From assembly GCA_963777095.1 (NCBI GenBank), contig CAVZOY010000006.1:1-64000 (forward strand): 64,000 nt of DNA, read 5' to 3'. Both the position numbers and the translations under genes were made by a program. Positions within the stretch are counted from its first letter, which is position 1, and every line of letters starts with the position of its first letter. Of this stretch, positions 38,078-46,470 are shown in pieces. The notes under the pieces were generated by a model. The model was not told the origin of the DNA. It ran no database searches and saw only the letters and a list, made by a program, of their open reading frames with translations. The DNA comes from CAVZOY01 sp963777095 (GTDB taxonomy: Bacteria; Actinomycetota; Actinomycetes; Mycobacteriales; Geodermatophilaceae).

Positions 38078-38881
38078 GCTGTTCGCTTGCCCGGCGCGCT
38101 TCGTCACCCCAGGCAGGCGTCCCGCCGACGGTGGCAACCCGGTGCCCGTCGGAGAGAACGCGAGCGACGAGAGTTCTTCGCCGCTGCGACGCGGAGAGAT
38201 CGCGCAGTCGCCAGGGCGAGCAGGCGACCTCGTAGGCCGCAAGCAGATAGAGCAGGTAGAGGGCTGGCACGACGCCAACCGTTAGCCAGACGGGCATGGC
38301 CAGGTTCCGGACGAGTTGCACGTAGTCGGCCCCGTCGTAGGTGCGCACGATCCGCACCAGCGCAGTCACCACGAACGTCAAGGAGAGGCCAACGAGCACT
38401 ACTTCAGCGCCGGTTTTGACGGGGCGATGTTCCGGCGTCCGCCCCGCGACCGCTGCGAGTAGGGCGAGGAAGGCGACCAGCGGGATAAGCAGAAGTTCCC
38501 ACCTAAAGCTAAGCGGAAACAGGTTCGCTAGCAACTGAAGGATGACCGACCACTTGACGGCGTCCACCAAAGCTTTCCGGAGAACGGCCTCTCCGCGTAT
38601 GGCATTAGGAAGGCGGAAAAGAAGAACTAGGACAGTCGTCGCGTACCACGACACCGTGGGAAAAAGCAGCTCGGAGTTCCACCACTTGACTTGGGTTGCC
38701 AGCACACACACAGGCAAGCAGTCAAGCCAGCCAGGAGGAAGACGGGCAACCATAACTTCCAGTTGCGCAACTGCCTGAGCAAGGCGAGGCCCTGTGCGCG
38801 AAAGGGACGGGGATATAAAGACCGCCAGGGCGAGACGCTCAACCAGACCAGCGATGCGAGGTCACGACTACTCACGCCCAC
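38061..38881 (-). pseudogene. Membrane protein with frameshift at a (TG)5 repeat
   Basis: The first frame (from ATG 38881, MGVSSRDLASLVWLSVSPWRSLYP) gives a membrane helix LWLPVFLLAGLTACLCVCW. The rest (QVKWWNSELLFPTVSWYATTVLVLLF and four or five more helices) is in another frame. The change falls at a (CA)5/(TG)5 run (38703-38712), and the length is two bases over a multiple of three, so loss of one TG unit would restore one frame. It is coupled to the downstream hypothetical gene. Family unknown. Confidence 0.55.
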
Positions 38882-38990
38882 GGGATAACGCTAGGACAGG
38901 CGTAGGAGAACTCGCCGCCGCCGCGCGTTCGACCGCCATCAGACCGTCGCGCTGGGCCCTAGCTACGTAGCGTGACGGGCCTCTACAGGG

Positions 38991-39218
38991 CTATATGACT
39001 GCGAGGCGCGTGGACACGGGAACGACGACGTGGGGGCGGGAGCCATCGGGCATCATCGCGTTGAACGGCGTCGACACGTCGATCCGGCGTCCTGAGGAGC
39101 GCAGCGGCCGCTCGACCATGTCGGGCAGCTCACCAGGCACCAGGCTCGTCATCGTCAGCTCGCTGCGGCCCTGCCGGGCGATGGCCGGATCCCACCTCTC
39201 GTCCTCTTGGGGCTGCAC
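38991..39218 (-). pseudogene. CpaF/TadA-type ATPase fragment
   Basis: A 75-residue frame whose part MVERPLRSSGRRIDVSTPFNAMMPDGSRPHVVVPVS resembles the N-terminal domain of Flp/Tad secretion ATPases (family pattern GRR-D-S-PF-DA-LPDGSR-HVVIP). The stop follows directly and no P-loop domain is present. It is a relic inside the island. Codon use (mostly G/C third positions) supports real coding ancestry. Confidence 0.5.
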
Positions 39219-39331
39219 GGGGCATCGAGGGACGTGACCGACGCCGCGGCTGGCTCCCCGGGAAGCCAGCCGGGGATGCTACGAGCAGGCCCTTGCCTGA
39301 CAGCTAGTGCGCGAAGCCGTGTCGACGGCGG

Positions 39332-39937
39332 CTACGTGGATGCCCGCGTGTCCCGAGCTCGCCCAACCACCGTCAAACGGAAGGCTGGTGGGCCGACGGC
39401 ACCGGGAATCAGCGATGTGAGGTCCGCTGCTAGGCTGTCCAGAAAACCATCCAGAGGCGAGGTGCCCAGGCTGTGGATCTTGGCACTGGGGGCGCCGAGG
39501 ATGACGGGGTCAGGGAGGTCCCGGTAGCGGAGTTCGATCTCGCCGTAGTTCGGCCAGCGGAGGGTTTCCCGCCCTGACCACAGGGTGTTGTCGTTGCGGT
39601 TCTCGTGCCCGCGGCCGGCCTCGATGTGCATTGCGACCAGACTGTGTCGGGGGACGACGTGCGTCGTCACCTCGCCTGGCCATGCCTCGTCACGGCCAGC
39701 CTGGGTGGCAACGCCCTCGAGACGTGCCACCACCATCAAGTCCTCGGTGAACACACGCACCGGCCCCGAGACGACTCCTCGGTCCCTGACGAGGGGGGCA
39801 TCGACGTACTGCACGGGCTGCCCGCCGGACAGGAGAGCAAGGCGGTTAGAGACGTGCGAAGGCACGAGCACTCCCGACACCTCGTTGATGCGATCGCTGA
39901 GCCGCTGGGCCAGCTGGGTGGGCCTCGGGTCACTCAT
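39332..39937 (-). CDS. Hypothetical protein
   Basis: A 201-residue soluble protein starting at ATG 39937 (MSDPRPTQLAQRLSDRINEV). The middle looks beta-rich (GPVRVFTEDLMVVARLEG, VTTHVVPRHSLVAMHIE, YGEIELRYRDL), suggesting a small barrel or PH-like domain. No catalytic motif is evident. It stands alone inside the island. Confidence 0.6.
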   Translation of the reverse strand: MSDPRPTQLAQRLSDRINEVSGVLVPSHVSNRLALLSGGQPVQYVDAPLVRDRGVVSGPVRVFTEDLMVVARLEGVATQAGRDEAWPGEVTTHVVPRHSLVAMHIEAGRGHENRNDNTLWSGRETLRWPNYGEIELRYRDLPDPVILGAPSAKIHSLGTSPLDGFLDSLAADLTSLIPGAVGPPAFRLTVVGRARDTRAST

Positions 39938-40153
39938 GGTTCGAGGATGCCCGGTTCCGACTTGCCTGGGTAGACCCGGCGGGTCAGCAGGGCTGCAACT
40001 CGCCCAAGGCCGGGATCCTCCCTGCCATGAGCTCGGACCCCTGCCTGGGTCGGCGCCGGAGGGCACACTGAACCGCGATCGCCGGCGGCGTCGCCCTCGC
40101 GGGCGCACATCAGTCCGCAGATGGGCCCACCAGATCTGAGTGCTCGAACGCCG

Positions 40154-40426
40154 TCACGAGGTGTACGCCGAGCTCATCGCAATCGTCCATTCCCTCTGAC
40201 GCAAGCCCGAATCAGGCGAAAGCAAACCGACCGGGCTCACAAACGCTGGCGCAGTTCCTTCGACACTGAGCACGGTGTCCTGACCACTCGTATAGGGACT
40301 GCGGCGACCCCACTCAATACGAAGACTTCGGGTCTTGTCTGGGTTTGCAGCGCCGAGGTCGACGGAGGCCACCCAGTCTCCGTGGCCGGCAGTAACGAGC
40401 CAGCTAGTCAGCACAAGTCTGACCAC
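40154..40426 (-). CDS. Possible small hypothetical protein
   Basis: A 90-residue frame starting at GTG 40426, 18 bases after the end of the DUF4062 gene on the same strand. Composition is plausible (MVRLVLTSWLVTAGHGDWVASVDLG) and codon use is less GC-rich than the core genes. There is no motif or homology I recognise. It is included because it would otherwise be an empty 500-base gap (39938-40444). Confidence 0.3.
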   Translation of the reverse strand: MVRLVLTSWLVTAGHGDWVASVDLGAANPDKTRSLRIEWGRRSPYTSGQDTVLSVEGTAPAFVSPVGLLSPDSGLRQREWTIAMSSAYTS

Positions 40427-40444
40427 GGTGCGCCGGACCGCGTC

Positions 40445-41427
40445 CTATAGTGCCAAGCCCTTTAGCGCATCTAGCGGTGACTTTCGCTCGGCCAATTGGC
40501 CCCACGCACCCTGCGGCGCCGTAGTGGTTCCGAACAGAGCATCGTGGACGCTCAGCTTTGCCAGCTCCTCGGCGCTGTAGGTCCTGCCGCCAATGCTGAA
40601 CGAGCCACTCGCAAGACCGTTGTGGCTCACCGGGCTGACCGTTGCCGCAAGCGCAATTTCGTGACCGACATTCGACGTCGACGTTCGACGCACACCCGTC
40701 ACCTGGGCCTGGCGGACTCGGCCGTGTTCGACGATGCGGAGGTTTCCTTGTCCACCCCCGCGGTGATCCCCGAGTTGCTCCAAGCGACGACGGACGTCGT
40801 CGTCACGGACAATCAGGGTCAGAGTGAGCCGGTCGCCTGCAAGGTCGCTACTTCTTGCTCGCACCACAAGGCCGCCGATCAGAACCCAAGGTGCGATCTC
40901 CTCGAGCTGCGATTCGACGCAAACGGTCCGCAACGCCAGCTGCTGCCGACTCAGGCGAGGTGTACGAGCCGGTGGTGTGAAAACGGCGCACCTCATCCAA
41001 GAATGACCGCTGGTGACCCTCCATCGAAGCGTTTCGGTCGTTGAAGACGCATGAACGTAGGCGGCGCTTCCTGGCCTCGATGAACTCAAGATGGGTGGCC
41101 GAGAAACCGCCCTCGTGCTGCGACCGTACTGCCTGCGAGGAGTCCGACGTAGATCGTGCTTGCCGCGACCTCGGCGATGTAGGCCTGCTCGGGGTCATCG
41201 TCGCGGCCGCCGAAGCGCTCGAAGATCGACGCCCGGGATCCGAACGACTCAACGGCCTCAGCGACCGCCGCCCGGGTTGCATCAAGATCCTTGCCCATCA
41301 CCGAGGATACGAACACCGTCTGGCCGCGAGCCCACGCGTCTATGTCGCCCTGCTGCGGCATCTCGGCGGCTGCGCCGAGATCGACCTGCACGGGCGCTGC
41401 TGCCTCGCCCGGTGACCACATGTTCAT
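40445..41427 (-). pseudogene. DUF4062 domain protein, two frameshifts
   Basis: ATG 41427. The first segment has the DUF4062 signature TVFVSSVMGKDLDATRAAV, FGSRASIFERFGGR and YIAEVAASTIYVGLLAG. The frame changes near 41110 into HLEFIEARKRRLRSCVFND and again near 40970 into LRTVCVESQLEEIAPWVLIGG, ending at 40445. DUF4062 is a Rossmann-like, TIR/SIR2-neighbour domain often found at the N-terminus of bacterial NTPase and defence proteins; here the C-terminal part is an unknown beta-rich domain. Confidence 0.7.
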
Positions 41428-41850
41428 GAACCGAGCCTAGATGCGGAATACGACATGACGGGCGCATCGCCGGAGGCCAGCCCACCTCCCTCGACGTCGG
41501 TGCACCCCTGGCCCTGGGTGTAGCGCCCAGCACCTTGCTGACGGTGGTGCGGACTGCAGGGGCCACCGGGGGGGTACCAAGGCACAGTCGGTGGCCGGCC
41601 ACGAACATCGCCCTCCGGATGCGCCGCGATCAACAGCATTACGACGTACTGGTCCGCCCGATCACGACCACCGCAGCAAGAGCGCATCCGCCGCCGCCCC
41701 GTGAGGCCAAACCCCTCCACCTCACCACCTGACCGACGACCAACAGGCCCCCGACACACCTAGTGCATCTGCGGTCAGCGTTCCGTCGTGACGCATGGGG
41801 GCGACAGGGGCGAGCAAGCACTCACGAGGCCAAGTCGCCAAGGTAAGTGC
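41428..41850. other. Intergenic, holds one repeat copy only
   Basis: There is no convincing gene on either strand. It contains the first copy of the CGTGACGCAT repeat (41787-41806) and the AAGG ribosome site of the HEPN-motif gene at about 41840. Confidence 0.5.
41787..41806 (+). repeat. Direct repeat copy 1 flanking the HEPN-motif gene
   Basis: CGTGACGCATGGGGGCGACA, 18 of 20 identical to 42405-42424. Scattered identity continues upstream in both (TGCA, GGTC). The two copies lie immediately before and after the HEPN-motif gene, in the same orientation. Confidence 0.7.
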
Positions 41851-42351
41851 ATGGACGATCTGTTGGAGGAAATCGAGAAGTCAATCGAGGGGGGCCTCCA
41901 CTACGTGGCCCTCTTCGCATGCCTCATGATTCGCGATGTCTGCTCCGCCTTGGGGTCTACTGACGGAAAGACCACCTCCGCGCGCTACGCCACCTGGGTG
42001 GAAACACACATGGCGAGGTGGTGGGCCATGGGCCAGACCTTGTACAAGTTCCGCAACTCCCTCTTGCATCAGGCGACGGCGCGTACGGACGAGAGGTCGT
42101 CGAAGCCTCGGCTCCTGTTCTGCGAGCCGGAGCGGAATCAGCGCGTTCACATGACCGTGATGGACCTTGGCGACGATCGCGCAGTCGTTGTGGACCTGCC
42201 GACGTTTTGCTTCGAGGTAGTCGCCGCGGCGAGGTCCTGGCTGGCATCGGTCCAGGGCACCGAACCGTTCGAGACCAACCTGCAGCGGCTTATCCGCCGG
42301 CACCCGGAGGGCATCCCGCCGTTTGTCTTAGGCAGGCCCGTCATCGGCTAG
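41851..42351 (+). CDS. HEPN-motif protein, possible RNase toxin or effector
   Basis: A 166-residue protein starting at ATG 41851 (MDDLLEEIEKSIEGGLHYVALFACLMI). It is mostly helical with the motif YKFRNSLLHQ: R-N-x-x-x-H, the R-polar-x(3-4)-H signature of HEPN domains, whose Arg and His form the RNase site of many toxins and CRISPR or abortive-infection effectors. A beta-rich C-terminus (RVHMTVMDLGDDRAVVVDLPTFC) follows. No adjacent antitoxin (MNT or small DNA-binding) gene is seen. It is bracketed by direct repeats. Confidence 0.5.
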   Translation: MDDLLEEIEKSIEGGLHYVALFACLMIRDVCSALGSTDGKTTSARYATWVETHMARWWAMGQTLYKFRNSLLHQATARTDERSSKPRLLFCEPERNQRVHMTVMDLGDDRAVVVDLPTFCFEVVAAARSWLASVQGTEPFETNLQRLIRRHPEGIPPFVLGRPVIG

Positions 42352-42404
42352 CGGAATCAGGATCATGGCTGACACACCTCATGCACCGACTGTGGTCGAT
42401 CCAT

Positions 42405-42424
42405 CGTGACGCATCGGGGTGACA
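42405..42424 (+). repeat. Direct repeat copy 2 flanking the HEPN-motif gene
   Basis: CGTGACGCATCGGGGTGACA. Its right half, GGGGTGACA (42416-42424), is also the first of five copies of a 9-base motif that recurs up to the integrase gene. Confidence 0.7.
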
Positions 42425-42457
42425 CGATGCGGAACGGACATCCGGACCGTCCTGGGC

Positions 42458-42961
42458 ATGAGCAAACGCCGCAAGCGGACTGACCGGACCCAATCGCCGA
42501 CGCGCGGTTCGAGACTGCGGCTGAGCGCAGCAGCACCCGCCGACACCGGCACAGCCCTCGCCCCGCAGGAGGCGACGCCGCCGCCGCGGGCGACCGTACG
42601 AACGTGCGGATGGTGCGCCGGCCCGATCGCCGTGAAGGCCAAGGGGCGGCTGCCGAAGTGGTGCTCCTCGTCGTGTCGGCAGCGAGCCTGGGAGCAGGCC
42701 CGAGCAGCGGCCTCCGGTCTGTCTGCCGTACGGATCGTCGAGCGCCGCATGGAGGTTCCGACGCCCGTCACCCCGACCCGCCGGGACTGGGCGCCACTCC
42801 TGCAGGAACTCACGCACCAGCTCGGCGATGGCCGGATCTACGACCGCGACATCCCCGAGCTGACCGAAGCGCTCAACGCGGTCCTGCAGGCATTCAGCCG
42901 CCATCCCGGCGTCCGCGCCGGTGAGCCGGGACCTGTCACCCCGCCGACTGGGCAGGGATGA
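42458..42961 (+). CDS. Zinc-ribbon hypothetical protein
   Basis: A 167-residue basic protein starting at ATG 42458 (MSKRRKRTDRTQS). It has a zinc-binding pattern CGWCAGPIAVKAKGRLPKWC followed by SSSCRQRAWEQ (C-x2-C, C-x3-C), common in small actinobacterial island and phage-associated proteins. The C-terminal part is helical. It lies two genes upstream of xis and may belong to the element's control region; function unknown. Confidence 0.65.
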   Translation: MSKRRKRTDRTQSPTRGSRLRLSAAAPADTGTALAPQEATPPPRATVRTCGWCAGPIAVKAKGRLPKWCSSSCRQRAWEQARAAASGLSAVRIVERRMEVPTPVTPTRRDWAPLLQELTHQLGDGRIYDRDIPELTEALNAVLQAFSRHPGVRAGEPGPVTPPTGQG

Positions 42962-43030
42962 CAGGTCCGCGCCGTCAGGGGTGACAGCGCCTAGCGCCGG
43001 TCGCCCACCGCGTTGCTCAGATGTCACCCC
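42934..43030. promoter_or_regulatory. Cluster of TGTCACCCC / GGGGTGACA motifs
   Basis: Exact 9-base motif at 42934-42942 (-), 42978-42986 (+) and 43022-43030 (-), with further exact copies at 42416-42424 (+) and 43362-43370 (-), and a one-mismatch copy near 42957. The three copies in this feature are 44 bases apart each. The cluster sits in the 161-base gap before xis, with one copy before int. Likely binding sites for Xis, integrase arms or an element repressor. Confidence 0.6.
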
Positions 43031-43122
43031 GGCTAGGGCGTCACTAATCGGCTCGTTTCGGCGCCTTTACGGGGCGAGGGAGTCCCTCCGTACCCTCGTC
43101 GTCATCGCTCCGGGAGGATTCC

Positions 43123-43317
43123 ATGACCGTCCGCCTGCTCACCACCGAAGAGGTCGCCGAGCGCTTCCGCACCAGCCCGGCGACCGTCCGCTACTGGCGC
43201 CACATCGGAATCGGACCCACCGGGGTCCGCGTCGGTCGTCGCATCCTCTACGACGAAGCGGAGTGCGACCGATGGTGGCAGTCCAAGGTCGCTGGGCAGC
43301 TCGCTACCGGCGGCTGA
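43123..43317 (+). CDS. Excisionase-like helix-turn-helix protein
   Basis: A 64-residue MerR/AlpA-type DNA-binding protein: LLTTEEVAERFRTSPATVRYWRHIGIGP, then GRRILYDEAECDRWW. This is the standard excisionase/directionality-factor type encoded next to actinobacterial tyrosine integrases. The start lies just after a CGGGAGG ribosome site. Confidence 0.9.
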   Translation: MTVRLLTTEEVAERFRTSPATVRYWRHIGIGPTGVRVGRRILYDEAECDRWWQSKVAGQLATGG

Positions 43318-43420
43318 TGATCTCGGCGAGGACACCGCTTGCGGAGTCGGCGATGGCGCCCTGTCACCCCCTCGCGGCAGGCTGAGCCGTCCGCCCAAGG
43401 CCGAACAGCCGAGGAGAGCC

Positions 43421-44533
43421 ATGGCCAGCATCGCGCGACGCCCCGACGGGACGTGGCGCCCCCGCTACCGCGACGCCGACGGGAAGGAGCATTCCCGGCA
43501 TTTCGCGAGGAAGGCCGACGCCCAACGTTGGCTCGACGAGGTCACGGCCACGGTGGTTACCGGCATGTACGTCGACCCCAAGGCCGGCCGGATCACGCTG
43601 TCGGCTTTCTACGCCACCTGGGCTGCGCGGCAGGTCTGGGCGCCCGGCACCGTGCTGGCCATGAGCTTGGCCGTCCGGTCCGCGACCTTCCGGGACGTGC
43701 GAGCTCCGCATTCTCCGCCGCTCGCACGTCGAGCAGTGGGTCAAGACCATGGTCGCGCCGGCCTCGCTCCGGGGACAGTGCACACCCGCGTGCAGAACGT
43801 CCGCTCGGTCCTGCGCGGCGCGGTCCGGGACCGCCTCATCGCCTCCGACCCGAGCGAAGGCGTGCCGCTCCCCCGGCGTCGCCGCCGCGCGCAGGCCATG
43901 ACGATCCCGACGCCGGCCCAGGTAGGTGGTCTTCTGGCCGCGGCCGAGGAACGGTTCGCGACCTTCGTCGCGCTCTGCGCCTTCGCGGGGCTCCGCCTCG
44001 GCGAGGCCGCGGCGGTGCAGGTCGACGACATCGACTTCCTCCGCCGCCGACTGGTGGTCCGCCGGCAGGTGCAACGAGGAGCCGGCGGCACCATCGAGCT
44101 GCTCGCGCCCAAGCACGGCTCGGAGCGCACAGTCACGCTCCCGGACCGACTGCTCGAGCTGCTCGCCGCGCACATCCAGCACCACGTCAGCGACGATGAC
44201 CCCGACGGCTGGCTCTTCCGGACGCCGAATGGGACTCCACCTCACCAGAACACTGTCGGCCACCAGTGGCGCAAGGCGGCCCGAGCGAGCGGACTGGAGG
44301 GGTTGCGGCTGCACGACCTGCGGCACTTCTACGCGTCCGGCCTGATCGCCTCCGGCTGCGACGTCGTCACCGTCCAGCGGGCCCTCGGGCACGCGTCGGC
44401 GAACACCACGCTGGCCACCTACAGCCATCTGTGGCCGGACGCCGACGACCGCACCCGGACCGCCGCAGAGGCGTTGATGACCGCCTCACTCAGCGAACAT
44501 GCGGACCGTCGACGAACGGAGCGACGTCCGTAA
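43421..44533 (+). CDS. Tyrosine integrase of the island (two compensating frameshifts)
   Basis: A 370-residue site-specific recombinase. It has an N-terminal arm-binding domain (MASIARRPDGTWRPRYRDADGKEHSRHF), a core-binding domain and a catalytic domain with Arg (AGLRLGEA), Lys (KHGSERTV), HDLRHFYASG, LGHASANTT and the Tyr in LATYSH. Between about 43700 and 43775 the protein is out of phase: the expected LRRSHVEQWVKTMVAPASL is in another frame. Two opposite single-base changes keep the overall frame open, so activity may be lost. Its closest target is presumably the ychF 3' end. Confidence 0.88.
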   Translation: MASIARRPDGTWRPRYRDADGKEHSRHFARKADAQRWLDEVTATVVTGMYVDPKAGRITLSAFYATWAARQVWAPGTVLAMSLAVRSATFRDVRAPHSPPLARRAVGQDHGRAGLAPGTVHTRVQNVRSVLRGAVRDRLIASDPSEGVPLPRRRRRAQAMTIPTPAQVGGLLAAAEERFATFVALCAFAGLRLGEAAAVQVDDIDFLRRRLVVRRQVQRGAGGTIELLAPKHGSERTVTLPDRLLELLAAHIQHHVSDDDPDGWLFRTPNGTPPHQNTVGHQWRKAARASGLEGLRLHDLRHFYASGLIASGCDVVTVQRALGHASANTTLATYSHLWPDADDRTRTAAEALMTASLSEHADRRRTERRP

Positions 44534-44668
44534 AGCCCTGGAACAAAGCGATGCCGCCATGACGTAGGACCCGGCGAGTTGAAGTGCCGCACCCTTCCGC
44601 GCGACGCAGGCGTCAACGGGATCCTTCGACCCTCACAGACGAGCGTCTCGCAGGTGTGAATGTCGATT

Positions 44669-44707
44669 GGGCCCCGGCCTCAAGATTATTCATCAAGACC
44701 GGGGCCC
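44669..44707. terminator. Probable bidirectional terminator
   Basis: GGGCCCCGG (44669-44677) pairs with CCGGGGCCC (44699-44707) across a 21-base AT-richer loop. It lies between the convergent integrase (ends 44533) and HIRAN gene (ends 44811). Confidence 0.55.
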
Positions 44708-44810
44708 CACGACTAGCGCGCCTAATGGACTCCCCCAACGCTGGTGCCGAAGCCGCTTGTTTCAGCGGCCACATCAGGAGGCGCTGAAAGCCAACATAGC
44801 ACACGACGTG

Positions 44811-45569
44811 TTAAACGAGCGTCGGCGACACGTCCTCTTCTTCCGGGAAGGGGTCAAACTTTGGAGGAAGAGAGCCGTGGGCCGAAACAAGAACCCGTAG
44901 GTGCCATGGACATTCAGGACCATTGTTGCGCAGCACCCTTAACTCGCCACCCTGCGAGACCAGCGCATCAACATAGGGAATCAGTAGGTCGGGCACCCAT
45001 GCAAAGGGAATCCCGAGATGATCCGCCAGGTAGAGCGCCCGCGGGTTCGCTGGGTTTCCGGTATCAGCCTTAATTCCAAGTCGCTCGCCTACCTGGAGCG
45101 CATCGACCGACGGGGCGCTGCGATGCTGCTCGGTCGCATAGCGCGCACCGCGCGCTAGAAACACGGATGATGAATCTCCACTGGACGCAATGGCAGGTCG
45201 TTCGACGAGTTGAACGGAATCCCCCTTCCGTTCGCCACCACTTCGACTCAGGACATCAAGAAGATCCGCCCCGGGCTCAAGTCCGAGCCAACTCAAGTAC
45301 CGCGCGTAGTCAGGGCGGTGAGGATCCATCGTTCGAAGCGCGAAGAACGCCCAGAGACGTGACGACTGATACTCGCGATCCAACTCTGGGAAGGCGATGA
45401 ACGGACGAAAGCCGCCTACAGTCTGCACATCTGACAAGTACCTAAAGTTGTAGTTGACCGAGTCATAGGACAATTCTCCTACGCGTGACGTTCGGCGCGT
45501 GATCGGATTCCGCCAGGTCACGGCGAATCTGCGGCTCCCAGCCCGCATCGGGGTGCTACTTGAGTGCAT
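44811..45569 (-). CDS. HipA-N-like / HIRAN domain protein
   Basis: A 252-residue protein. Residues about 10-125 resemble the N-terminal subdomain of HipA-type proteins (FAVTWRNPITRRTSRVGELSY, FIAFPELDREYQS, HRPDYARYLSWLGL). Residues about 140-225 form a HIRAN domain (GERLGIKADTGNPANPRALYLADHLGIPFAWVP, then LRVLRNN). The tail is acidic. ATG 45569 lies inside the end of the kinase gene (14-base overlap), so they are co-translated. By analogy with HipBST, where the N-subdomain protein is the antitoxin for a separate kinase, this may restrain the kinase; HIRAN could bind DNA ends. GC and codon use differ from the core genes. Confidence 0.7.
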   Translation of the reverse strand: MHSSSTPMRAGSRRFAVTWRNPITRRTSRVGELSYDSVNYNFRYLSDVQTVGGFRPFIAFPELDREYQSSRLWAFFALRTMDPHRPDYARYLSWLGLEPGADLLDVLSRSGGERKGDSVQLVERPAIASSGDSSSVFLARGARYATEQHRSAPSVDALQVGERLGIKADTGNPANPRALYLADHLGIPFAWVPDLLIPYVDALVSQGGELRVLRNNGPECPWHLRVLVSAHGSLPPKFDPFPEEEDVSPTLV

Positions 45570-46470
45570 CAAGGAGGCGCCTCCGATTCTCAGCCAGTAA
45601 CGCCACGATAAACTGCCTTGTTGTCGCCGTAAGCTCCGACTCATCGAGTTGCATCTGCCACTCCGTAACGTCGAAAGACTCGACCGCTGTCCGCCAGAAA
45701 GACTTTGTCCGCGGCCCGGCAAGATCGGCTGCAGCGTGCGCAATCTCTACCAACGAAACGCGACGTTGCCCAGGTGTGTGCTCAAACTGTCGCCCCCAAG
45801 CGCGAGACGCGAAGCGACCAATGGTCCCTGAAGACAGGACCTGGCGGCGTTGCTCGTCCGTCGAGTTGAACCCCAGGCAACTAGCGTGATCATAGGAGCC
45901 GCATAGCCGGTTGGGTGAGTCGGCATCGGGGGGTGGCGTCAAGACCGCCCAGTTCCGGTCGTGTCGATCGGTATTGGCAATCAACGCATCGAGCACCAGG
46001 TATCCTACAAATACATCGAACGCGGCGAACTCGGGAGGGAAGTCACTACCCGGCGGTGGGCCAAAACCATCGAGGACTCTCATGATGTTAACGGGATTGT
46101 AGCCACGATGCCCCGGGTCGGTCGGATCGTAATCCGGTAAATTACTGTCCAGTAGGACCCTGCCGGGATCATCTGCTCCATTGCTCCAACGCAGGTCCTC
46201 GATAAGGCAACCTTTTGAATCACCGCGGGCCGCCAATCTGACCTGGGCCGCAGGCACGCCCAGGCGATGCGCAATATTGCTTGCGAGCATTTCCGTAACG
46301 TCTTCACCCATGGGCCGAACGCCATCCGGGAACGCTGGCTTGAACAGCCAGGTGCGCTCAAACTGAGGGTGGCGAAACCAGAAATGTGGAGTGCGCCCCT
46401 GGACTTCCTCGCCCGCGACCGCCCAAGTTGAGGCGTCGAGGCGCGTCCAATCGAGATCTCGCCGATCCAC
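45556..46470 (-). CDS. HipA-like serine/threonine kinase (HipT-type)
   Basis: A 304-residue stand-alone HipA C-terminal kinase domain. An ATP-site Lys candidate is K44 (TWLFKPA). The catalytic loop is NTDRHDRNW (166-174, H-x-D/N-R-H-x-x-N type), and a metal-binding Asp lies in YDHASCLGF. The N-terminal HipA subdomain is missing and appears instead in the next gene. No HipB-type helix-turn-helix gene is adjacent. The GTG at 46470 follows GAGGAGG. In known systems such kinases phosphorylate aminoacyl-tRNA synthetases; the target here is unknown. Confidence 0.8.
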   Translation of the reverse strand: MDRRDLDWTRLDASTWAVAGEEVQGRTPHFWFRHPQFERTWLFKPAFPDGVRPMGEDVTEMLASNIAHRLGVPAAQVRLAARGDSKGCLIEDLRWSNGADDPGRVLLDSNLPDYDPTDPGHRGYNPVNIMRVLDGFGPPPGSDFPPEFAAFDVFVGYLVLDALIANTDRHDRNWAVLTPPPDADSPNRLCGSYDHASCLGFNSTDEQRRQVLSSGTIGRFASRAWGRQFEHTPGQRRVSLVEIAHAAADLAGPRTKSFWRTAVESFDVTEWQMQLDESELTATTRQFIVALLAENRRRLLDALK

